64,000 nt of DNA from Shinella lacus. GTDB lineage: Bacteria > Pseudomonadota > Alphaproteobacteria > Rhizobiales > Rhizobiaceae. Shown piece after piece: positions 58,222 to 64,000 of the stretch (positions within the stretch are counted from its first letter, which is position 1; every line of letters starts with the position of its first letter). The translations under genes and the position numbers were made by a program. A model generated the notes under the pieces. That model searched no databases and was not told where the DNA came from. It was given only the letters and a program-made list of their open reading frames with translations. The stretch spans positions 62,001 to 126,000 of the forward strand of contig NZ_WHSB02000008.1 of NCBI RefSeq assembly GCF_010994755.1. The letters run 5' to 3'.

Positions 58222-59391
58222 ATGCCGCTCAACAAGGACATCGCCCCGATGCTCGAGGAAATCGTGGCGTGGCGGCATGATTTCCATAAGCATCCGGAAT
58301 TGCAGTTCGAGGTGCACCGCACAGCCGGAATCGTCGCCGAGAAGCTTGCCGAATTCGGCTGCGACGCGGTGGTGACCGGCATCGGGCGCACGGGTGTCGT
58401 CGGTCTCATCCATGGCTCGGCCGGCGCCGGCGGACCCGTGATCGGCCTTCGGGCCGACATGGACGCGCTGCCGATCATGGAGGAGACCGGCTGCAGCTAT
58501 GCCTCGCAGACCGCCGGCCTGATGCATGCCTGCGGCCATGACGGGCATACCGCGATGCTGCTCGGTGCCGTGAAATACCTCGCCGCGACACGGCGCTTTG
58601 CCGGAAGCGTCGCGGTGATCTTCCAACCGGCCGAGGAGGGTGGCGGCGGCGCCAACGAGATGGTGAAGGACGGCCTGCTGGAACGCTTCGCCATCACCCA
58701 GGTCTACGGCATGCACAACATGCCGGGCCTTGCCGCCGGCACGTTCGGCATGCGCACCGGCCCCATCATGGCCGCAGCCGACCGCTTCCGCATCGAGATC
58801 GACGGCCGCGGCGGCCATGCCGCCCGCCCGCACGATTGCATCGATCCCATTCTCGTGGGCGCGCAGATCGTCAGCGCCGCCCACTCGATCGTCGCGCGCA
58901 ATGTCGATCCGCTGAACAGCGCCGTCCTCTCCTTCGGCGCCTTCAATGCGGGCTTCACGGACAATGTGATCCCGAACGTCGCGCTGCTGAAGGGCACGGT
59001 GCGCACGCTGAACGGGGCGGTGCAGGACCTGATGGAGCAGCGGCTCGGCGAGGTGGTGGACCTGACGGCCAGGACCTTCGGGGCCACCGCGCGGCTGCAC
59101 TATCTGCGCGACTACCCGGTGACCGTGAATGCGGACGCCAATGTCGACATCGCCTTTGCCGCCGCCGCCGCGGTGGCGGGCGCCCAGAATGTCGATCGCG
59201 ACGTGGCGCCGATGATGGGCAGCGAGGACTTCGCCTTCATGCTGCAAAAGCGCCCCGGCGCCTACATCTTCCTCGGCCAGGGCAAGACCGCCGGCCTCCA
59301 CCACCCGAAATACGATTTCAACGACGACGTCATTCCGGCCGGCGTCAGCTACTGGATCGAACTGGCCTCATCGTCCGCGGGCGCGCGCTGA
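58222..59391 (+). CDS. M20 family amidohydrolase
   Basis: The 389-residue metal-dependent amidase of the M20D group has GLRADMDALPIMEE (about 74-87), HACGHDGHTAMLLGA (about 103-117), QPAEEGGGGANEM (about 137-149) and a histidine in GGHAARPHD. Family members cleave N-acyl amino acids. It is the last gene of the importer/GMC/ALDH operon and would release an amine or amino acid from the oxidised product. Its 3' end overlaps the remnant of a sugar-acid kinase gene on the other strand by 43 bases. Confidence 0.93.
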   Translation: MPLNKDIAPMLEEIVAWRHDFHKHPELQFEVHRTAGIVAEKLAEFGCDAVVTGIGRTGVVGLIHGSAGAGGPVIGLRADMDALPIMEETGCSYASQTAGLMHACGHDGHTAMLLGAVKYLAATRRFAGSVAVIFQPAEEGGGGANEMVKDGLLERFAITQVYGMHNMPGLAAGTFGMRTGPIMAAADRFRIEIDGRGGHAARPHDCIDPILVGAQIVSAAHSIVARNVDPLNSAVLSFGAFNAGFTDNVIPNVALLKGTVRTLNGAVQDLMEQRLGEVVDLTARTFGATARLHYLRDYPVTVNADANVDIAFAAAAAVAGAQNVDRDVAPMMGSEDFAFMLQKRPGAYIFLGQGKTAGLHHPKYDFNDDVIPAGVSYWIELASSSAGAR

Positions 59392-59576
59392 GGCCAGGCC
59401 TCCGGCGGAAGGTCGAGCTTGCAGATGCCTGCGAGGAGCCTTGCGACGGAGGCGTCGTCATCCGCCGCCTCATGGCCGATGCCGGAAAACTGCACGGTCG
59501 ACATGCCGCCCTTTGCCAGCGTGTTGGCCAGGTCGCTCGCGCCGGTGAAATCGTCTGCAATGGCACCCAGCAGCAT
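59349..59576 (-). pseudogene. otnK: Truncated four-carbon acid sugar kinase (OtnK/DUF1537) remnant
   Basis: The first 36 or so residues (MLLGAIADDFTGASDLAN, then TLAKGGM and TVQFSGIG) are a clear OtnK-family N-terminus with the DDFTGA substrate-binding motif. The full protein is about 420 residues. The frame then continues for about 38 unrelated residues to a stop at 59349, so at least 90 percent of the gene is missing. It follows the denD-like stop by one base, the usual order in erythronate/threonate operons. The break lies close to the 3' end of the convergent M20 gene, pointing to a deletion or replacement there. Confidence 0.8.
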
Positions 59577-59577
59577 G

Positions 59578-60570
59578 TCAGGCGCGCTCCGGAGCCCGGT
59601 TTTCCAGTTCGTCCTCGATATGGACGCGGATGATCTCCTCGAAGGACGTCTCGGCTCGGAAGCCGAGGGTTTTGGCGCGGCTTGCGTCAAAGCTCTTCGG
59701 CCAGCCGGCGATGATGCCGGCGATCGTCTCGTCCGGTTCGCGGCGGATGAGCTTCGTGGCGCCATCGCCCGCAACGCGGCGAAGCGCCTCGATCTGGTCG
59801 CCGACGGTGGCGCAAAGGCCCGGCATGGTGATGGTGCGCAACTGGCCGAGCGATCCGGTATCGAGTTCGGCCGCATGCAGCAGGAAGCCGACGGCGGCGC
59901 GCGGGCTGGCGAACCAGTGGCGCACCGTCTCGCTGACGGGCAGGATAGCCGGCTCCCCGACCAGCGGCTCGCGCAGGATGGACGAGAAGAAGCCCGATGC
60001 CGCCTTGTTGGGCTTGCCCGGCCGGATCGAGATGGTCGGCAGGCGAATGCCGATGCCGTCGAAGAAGCCCTTCCGGGAATAGTCCGCCAGCAGAAGCTCG
60101 TCGATCGCCTTCTGGGTGCCGTAGCTCGTGAGCGGGGTGAGGCATTGCGTATCGCCGATCACCGCCGGCAGCGGCTCCCCGAACACCGCAATCGAGGAGG
60201 TGAACACGACTCGCGGCCTGTAGGGCCTTTCGAGGCCGGCGCGGCGGATGGCTTCGAACAGTGCATGGGTGCCGCCGAGATTGACGCGGTAGCCCTTCTC
60301 GAAATCCGCCTCGGCCTCGCCGGACACGATGGCGGCCAGGTGGAATATGATATCCGGCCGGGAGGCGATAAGGGCGGCCGCCGCACCGTCATGCGCGAGA
60401 TCGGTCGCGACGGCCTCGACCTCTCCGTCGAAATCGGGCGTTTCCGGCGCCACGATATCGGCAAGGGTGAGGCGGCGTATCGGCCTGCCGGCCACCGTGC
60501 CGGTCCGCAGCAGCGCGTTCACCAGCTTGCGCCCGACCATGCCCGCCGCGCCGATTATCAGGATATGCAT
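59578..60570 (-). CDS. denD: D-erythronate dehydrogenase-like NAD-dependent epimerase/dehydratase family protein
   Basis: This 330-residue extended short-chain dehydrogenase has GAAGMVG (7-13), SSIAVFG (125-131) and the YxxxK pair Tyr150 and Lys154 in SYGTQK. The overall pattern (RLPTISIRPGKPNKAASGFFSSILREPL, split) matches DenD, which oxidises D-erythronate to 2-oxo-tetronate in a pathway continued by OtnK and OtnC. Here the following otnK is truncated and no otnC is seen, so the pathway is broken locally. GGGAG precedes the ATG. A GntR/FCD regulator lies just upstream. Confidence 0.88.
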   Translation of the reverse strand: MHILIIGAAGMVGRKLVNALLRTGTVAGRPIRRLTLADIVAPETPDFDGEVEAVATDLAHDGAAAALIASRPDIIFHLAAIVSGEAEADFEKGYRVNLGGTHALFEAIRRAGLERPYRPRVVFTSSIAVFGEPLPAVIGDTQCLTPLTSYGTQKAIDELLLADYSRKGFFDGIGIRLPTISIRPGKPNKAASGFFSSILREPLVGEPAILPVSETVRHWFASPRAAVGFLLHAAELDTGSLGQLRTITMPGLCATVGDQIEALRRVAGDGATKLIRREPDETIAGIIAGWPKSFDASRAKTLGFRAETSFEEIIRVHIEDELENRAPERA

Positions 60571-60581
60571 AGGCCAACTCC

Positions 60582-61313
60582 CTAGTTTGTGAGGCCGCGC
60601 TCGTCGACGGCGCGCGATGTGTCGCGAATGCGCAGGATATGCTCGGAAAAAGCCGCCGCCACGGCCTCCGGATTGCGCATCTTCAGCGCCCGCACGATGA
60701 AACGGTGGTCTTCCAGGCTCTTCTCGATCGCACCGGGCTCGCCCATCGCGATGCGCCGATGGTCGAGCATGTAGGTGTAGAGATCGACCACGAAATCGGC
60801 GAGCAGCCGGTTGGTCGAGGCATAGTAGATCGTCAGGTGGAATTCGCGGTCGCAGATCAGGAAGCGGACCGGGTCGTCGAGGGCCTGCTCCTGCGCGGCG
60901 ATCGAATCCTCGAGGCGGCGGATATCGTCCGCGCTGAGATGGCGCGCGGCATCCGCCGCCACCGCGGTCTCGACGAGCAGCCGCGCCGCATGCACGGCCT
61001 CCAGGCTGTAGCCGTTGATGGAGGTGGGATCGGTGACCCCGATGCGCTGCGTGCGCACCGTCACGTCGACGCGGCAGACGCGCGTACGCGCGCCCTGCGA
61101 GACCTGCACGACGCCTTCGCCGGCAAGAAGCTGGATCGCGCCGCGAACGGTCTCCCGGCTGACGGCCAGCATGGTGGAAAGCTCGCGCTCGCTCGGAAGC
61201 TCGTCGTCCAGTTGCAGGATTCCCGACGCGATCATGGAGATGATCTTGTCGCGGATCATCTCCTTGGCGGTCTGCTTGTGGATCGTCTCGTTGAGGGGCG
61301 AGAGGCGCGGCAT
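60582..61313 (-). CDS. GntR family regulator, FCD (FadR-like) subgroup
   Basis: The 243-residue protein has an N-terminal GntR winged helix (about 15-75; LDDELPSERELSTMLAVSRETVRGAIQLLAGEG split). The all-helical FCD effector domain follows (about 100-230; VETAVAADAARHLSADDI, FHLTIYYASTNRLLADF, HRFIVRALKMRNPEAVAAAFSEHI). The FCD domain usually binds small carboxylates through a metal. Lying 11 bases upstream of denD in the same direction, it probably regulates sugar-acid use and itself. TGGTCTAT-containing dyads lie just upstream. Confidence 0.92.
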   Translation of the reverse strand: MPRLSPLNETIHKQTAKEMIRDKIISMIASGILQLDDELPSERELSTMLAVSRETVRGAIQLLAGEGVVQVSQGARTRVCRVDVTVRTQRIGVTDPTSINGYSLEAVHAARLLVETAVAADAARHLSADDIRRLEDSIAAQEQALDDPVRFLICDREFHLTIYYASTNRLLADFVVDLYTYMLDHRRIAMGEPGAIEKSLEDHRFIVRALKMRNPEAVAAAFSEHILRIRDTSRAVDERGLTN

Positions 61314-61325
61314 GGTTTGCTCTGA

Positions 61326-61346
61326 CTGGACTGCTTTATAGACCAG
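61326..61346. promoter_or_regulatory. Candidate FCD/GntR operator 1
   Basis: CTGGACT and AGACCAG flank a seven-base AT-rich centre, 13 bases ahead of the regulator start. The right arm on the minus strand reads CTGGTCTAT, a sequence found again as TGGTCTAT at 61413. Confidence 0.45.
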
Positions 61347-61412
61347 TTAAGCCATCTGTTGCCATCTGTCACCTCCCTTGTGGAAAAAATGCGCAAGGAC
61401 GGTGACGCCGAG

Positions 61413-61431
61413 TGGTCTATTTCCACGACCA
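61413..61431. promoter_or_regulatory. Candidate FCD/GntR operator 2
   Basis: TGGTC and GACCA flank a nine-base centre and share TGGTCTAT with the site at 61326-61346. It lies between the lipid-kinase stop and the regulator, upstream of the latter. Confidence 0.4.
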
Positions 61432-61442
61432 GTTCAGGGGCG

Positions 61443-62315
61443 TCAGGGCACGAAGACGGAGACGGCCTTTTCGAGGATCGCGAAGGTGACGGGCGTCGTG
61501 GTCTTCAATTCGCCGTCCAGGTTGACGGCGCGCGGCTTGCTCGTGCGAATGGTCAGCGCCTTCGTCGAGAAGGCGCGCACATCGTCCCATTCGCCCTGCG
61601 TGCCGTTCCTGAGGCTCGGCAGCAGGCGCAATAGCCGCCACCAGTGATCGACCTCCAGGCTGTAGAAATCGAGCATGCCGTCGGTCGCCGTCGCGTCGGC
61701 ATGCACGGTCATGCCGCCGCCGTAGAAGCGCCCGTTGCCGACGGAGACCTGCAGGGTTTTAAGCTCCTCCGCCTGGCCGTCATGTTCGAGCGTCGCGGTA
61801 AACAGGCGGGAGCTCGCCAGCAGGCGGGCGGCCACCAGGCCATAACCCAGCTTGCCCCAGCGCTTCTTCGCCTTCTCGGTGAGCGACATGGCGAGATCGG
61901 CGCTGAAGCCGATGCTGGCGACGTTGAAGAACGGGTGCTGGTTGGCCTGGCCGAGATCCACCTTCGTGGTGTTTCCCTTCGCGATGACGCCGATGGCGGA
62001 CGGCAGGTCCAGCGGTATGCCCACCGTCTTCGCAAAATCATTGGCCGTGCCAAGCGGCAGCACGCCGAGCGGCAGCCCGGTATCGAGCAATCCCGGCGCC
62101 GCACCATTGAGGCTGCCATCGCCGCCCCCGACGATCGCCATATCGACGCGCGCGGCGTGTTCGCGAATGGCATCCGCCGCCGAGACATCCGCCGTCGGCG
62201 GCAGTTCGACATAGTCGATCTGCGCACGGCTCAGCAGGTCACGGACTTGAGGAAGGCTTTCTCTGCCACGGCGCGAATTCGGATTGACCAAAAGCAATGC
62301 GGTCTTCGGTGTCAT
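61443..62315 (-). CDS. Diacylglycerol/lipid kinase family protein (YegS-like)
   Basis: From the ATG at 62315 the product is 290 residues. A longer frame to 62378 adds unconserved codons. It has the DAGK catalytic-domain motifs VNPNSRRG (10-17), IVGGGDGSLNGAA (61-73) and PLGTANDFAKT (87-97), and a C-terminal beta domain with VNLDGE near the end. Such enzymes phosphorylate diacylglycerol, phosphatidylglycerol or sphingoid lipids at the inner membrane. It lies upstream of the FCD regulator on the same strand, 129 bases away, and is probably independent of the sugar-acid genes. Confidence 0.92.
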   Translation of the reverse strand: MTPKTALLLVNPNSRRGRESLPQVRDLLSRAQIDYVELPPTADVSAADAIREHAARVDMAIVGGGDGSLNGAAPGLLDTGLPLGVLPLGTANDFAKTVGIPLDLPSAIGVIAKGNTTKVDLGQANQHPFFNVASIGFSADLAMSLTEKAKKRWGKLGYGLVAARLLASSRLFTATLEHDGQAEELKTLQVSVGNGRFYGGGMTVHADATATDGMLDFYSLEVDHWWRLLRLLPSLRNGTQGEWDDVRAFSTKALTIRTSKPRAVNLDGELKTTTPVTFAILEKAVSVFVP

Positions 62316-62457
62316 GCGGTCGTTGTCTTTCGATGGCTCAGCCCGCCCAGATATGTGCAGTGCGACATCCGCATTCAACGATGCGTCCCCGGTATTTGCA
62401 TCCTGCGATTTGACGAGCAGCGCGCCGGGGCTTTGCGTCAGACAATCACGCTCGTCA

Positions 62458-62473
62458 TTTTACTGTTGTAAAA
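62458..62473. promoter_or_regulatory. AT-rich palindrome upstream of the sugar-binding protein
   Basis: TTTTAC-TGTT-GTAAAA is a perfect 6-base dyad in an AT-rich stretch 120 bases before the binding-protein start. It is a plausible operator of the sugar ABC operon; the regulator is not visible in the window. Confidence 0.45.
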
Positions 62474-62595
62474 ATAAAAATACATCTGTATCAAATTCGC
62501 CGTGGGCTTTGGGTTTTGGGAGAGAGCCCCCATGCAAAGCCCCTGTTCCATCATTCAGGCGGGAGGGATTTTCGCCTGCTCCAAGGGAGGTCATC

Positions 62596-63543
62596 ATGAA
62601 GAAACTTGCCACGCTCCTGGCATGCGCCGCCGCGCTTGCCCTGCCGCTTTCCGTTTCGGCCCAGGACGCCGAGGGAACGACCAAGAAGGACAGCTACCGC
62701 TTCGTCGTCGTGCCGAAGGTCGTTCATCCGTGGTTCGACAAGGTGAACGAGGGCGCGCAGGCCGCCGCGGCCGCGATCAAGGCGCAGACCGGTTCCAACG
62801 TCGAGGTCATCTACTCGGCGCCGCAGTCCGCTGACGTCGTGCAGCAGAACCAGATCATCGACAGCGCGCTTGCGACCCAGCCCGATGGCCTGGCGCTCGA
62901 CCTGCTCGATCCGTCCGGCAACCGCGCTTCGCTCGAAGAAGCGCAGAACCAGAAGATCCCGCTGGTGATCTTCGATTCGATCCCGCCGGAAGGCATGGCC
63001 ATCCCCTATATCGGCTCCGATTTCTGCGAGCAGGCCAAGATCGCGGCCCGCCGCCTTGTCGAGGTTCTCGGCGGTGAAGGCGAAGTCGCCATCATGCAGG
63101 GCGTGCCGACCGCGCCGAACCACTCGATCCGCGCCGAATGCCACCGTCAGGTCTTCGCAGAACATCCGGGCATCAAGGTCGTTGCCGAAGGCATCGACAA
63201 TGACAGCATCGAGACGGCGCAGCAGCAGGCGGCCGCCATCATGCAGGCGAACCCGAACCTCAAGGGCTGGGTCGCATCCGACGCCGCCGGCCCGATCGGC
63301 ATCGGCCAGGCGATCGTCGAAGCCGGCAAGCAGGGCCAGGTCACGCTCGTCGGTCTCGACAACCTGCCGGAAATGCTCGACATGATCCGCGACGGCGTGG
63401 CCGACAGCTCGTCCGCCTCGCAGCCGGAACTCCAGGGCTACTGGTCGGTCATGCTGCTCTGGGCGCAGGCGACGGGCGCCAAGGTGCCGGGTTACCTCGA
63501 CACCGGCAACGCCTTCCTTACCAAGGAAAATGTGGGCGGCTGA
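62596..63543 (+). CDS. Sugar ABC transporter substrate-binding protein (ribose-binding type)
   Basis: The ATG at 62596 follows AAGGGAGG and gives 315 residues. A signal peptide of about 22 residues (LATLLACAAALALPLSVSA) precedes a type-I periplasmic binding fold of the RbsB class (FVVVPKVVHPWFDKVNEGAQAAA, PDGLALDLLDPSG, GWVASDAAGPIGIGQAI, VTLVGLDNLPEML). Ligands are usually pentoses, hexoses or polyols. It is followed by a weak terminator-like hairpin and the ATPase gene. Confidence 0.94.
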   Translation: MKKLATLLACAAALALPLSVSAQDAEGTTKKDSYRFVVVPKVVHPWFDKVNEGAQAAAAAIKAQTGSNVEVIYSAPQSADVVQQNQIIDSALATQPDGLALDLLDPSGNRASLEEAQNQKIPLVIFDSIPPEGMAIPYIGSDFCEQAKIAARRLVEVLGGEGEVAIMQGVPTAPNHSIRAECHRQVFAEHPGIKVVAEGIDNDSIETAQQQAAAIMQANPNLKGWVASDAAGPIGIGQAIVEAGKQGQVTLVGLDNLPEMLDMIRDGVADSSSASQPELQGYWSVMLLWAQATGAKVPGYLDTGNAFLTKENVGG

Positions 63544-63566
63544 TCCGGCACGACCGGACTGACGCG

Positions 63567-63595
63567 AGGCGCGGGGCACTCCCTCCGCGCCTTTT
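63567..63595 (+). terminator. Attenuator-like hairpin between binding protein and ATPase
   Basis: AGGCGCGG (63567-63574) pairs with CCGCGCCT (63585-63592), followed by four T. The short T run suggests partial termination, giving more binding protein than ATPase. Confidence 0.6.
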
Positions 63596-63623
63596 CCATC
63601 TCATTCCTGTACGCAGGTGCCCC

Positions 63624-64000
63624 ATGGCTTATCTCGAAACCCGCGGCCTTGGCCGGGACTTTCCCGGCGTGACCGCCCTCGACGGGGTCGATCTGACGAT
63701 CGAACTCGGCCGCACGCACATTCTCGCCGGCGAGAACGGTGCGGGCAAATCCACCCTCGTGAAGATCCTGACCGGCACAGACCGGCCGTCCCGCGGCCAG
63801 GTGCTGATCGATGGCCGCGATCCGGCAGAGGATGCGAGCCTCTACAAGAACGTCGCCTATGTGCCGCAGGAGCTCAATCTCTTCCCGCAGATGAGCGTTG
63901 CGGAAAACCTCTTCATGCCGTTCGACAGGACGGGGCATGGCGGCCTCTTGGTCAATCGCAATGCGCTCGTCGAGGAAGCCAGGACCTATCTGGAACGCTT
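63624..64000 (+). CDS. Sugar ABC transporter ATP-binding protein, 5' part
   Basis: The frame opens with an ATG at 63624 and stays open to the window end (125 codons visible). The first ATPase domain of an RbsA-type protein is recognisable. Walker A GENGAGKST lies at 36-44, preceded by GVTALDGVDLTIELG and followed by TGTDRPSRGQVLIDG and a Q-loop in YVPQELNLFPQMSVAENLF. RbsA-type proteins are about 500 residues with two ATPase domains; the rest lies beyond the window. It works with the binding protein upstream and permeases expected downstream. Confidence 0.95.
   Translation, partial: MAYLETRGLGRDFPGVTALDGVDLTIELGRTHILAGENGAGKSTLVKILTGTDRPSRGQVLIDGRDPAEDASLYKNVAYVPQELNLFPQMSVAENLFMPFDRTGHGGLLVNRNALVEEARTYLER

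Noticed and set aside
1-64000. tRNA, rRNA or phage genes
   Set aside because: No cloverleaf, ribosomal RNA segment, integrase or phage structural gene could be recognised on either strand.

Overview
The window looks like part of a large plasmid or chromid of a Rhizobiaceae-type alphaproteobacterium (Hyphomicrobiales). It is GC-rich, roughly two thirds by eye. It carries one complete repABC replication and partition operon with its antisense RNA. Most of the rest is short catabolic operons, each next to its own regulator and ABC or secondary transporter, which is typical of rhizobial secondary replicons. The genus cannot be fixed from the sequence alone. No rRNA, tRNA, CRISPR array or transposase gene was seen.

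Layout. 1-396: 3' end of an Lrp/AsnC regulator. 0.6-4.8 kb: replicon core, with a parS-like site, repA, repB, a short antisense RNA, repC and an AT-rich putative origin inside repC. 5-10.3 kb: RpiR regulator plus pentapeptide-repeat protein, divergent from an MFS transporter and an Asp/Glu-racemase-like protein, then a tyrosine phosphatase and an NmrA-type reductase. 10.3-16.7 kb (minus strand): LysR regulator, then nitrilase, RraA-like protein and a four-gene polyamine-type ABC importer. 16.7-23.9 kb: GlpA-like and second FAD oxidoreductase, FGGY kinase, DUF1937 protein and APC permease, divergent from a DeoR regulator. A palindromic repeat has entered this operon while keeping its translational coupling. 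23.9-27.8 kb: a second-type zwf, a secreted DUF4394 protein, and an ECF sigma/anti-sigma pair.

27.9-36.2 kb: DMT exporter, DadA-like oxidase, AraC regulator with divergent zinc alcohol dehydrogenase, a Gfo/Idh oxidoreductase paired with a short S-adenosylhomocysteinase-like protein, LysR, and a small secreted protein. 36.3-43.4 kb: TetR regulator, then a heterotetrameric sarcosine-oxidase-like operon (soxBDAG order) ending in an orphan LIV-type binding protein and a clear terminator. 43.4-47.3 kb: M20 amidohydrolase and serine/threonine dehydratase, divergent from a DauR/YheO-type regulator and an ornithine-cyclodeaminase-family enzyme. A TGGACA-N4-TGTCCA palindrome occurs both here and in front of the sox operon, suggesting one regulon for amino-acid oxidation.

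47.3-48.0 kb: a solitary YopT/C58-type cysteine protease. 48.2-59.4 kb: AraC regulator divergent from a peptide-type ABC importer (with a fused double ATPase whose first half is degenerate), a GMC alcohol oxidase, an aldehyde dehydrogenase and an M20 amidohydrolase. Together these resemble a pathway that imports an acylated amino alcohol, oxidises it to the acid and cleaves the amide. 59.3-62.3 kb: truncated otnK, D-erythronate dehydrogenase-like gene, FCD-type GntR regulator, and lipid kinase. 62.6-64.0 kb: start of a sugar ABC operon that runs off the window.

The most notable points are the coupling-preserving repeat insertion at 21.3 kb, the shared operator of the two amino-acid clusters, the C58 protease, the asymmetric fused ABC ATPase, and the unassigned importer/GMC/ALDH/M20 pathway. 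All functional statements rest on motifs and gene context read by eye; no database search was run.
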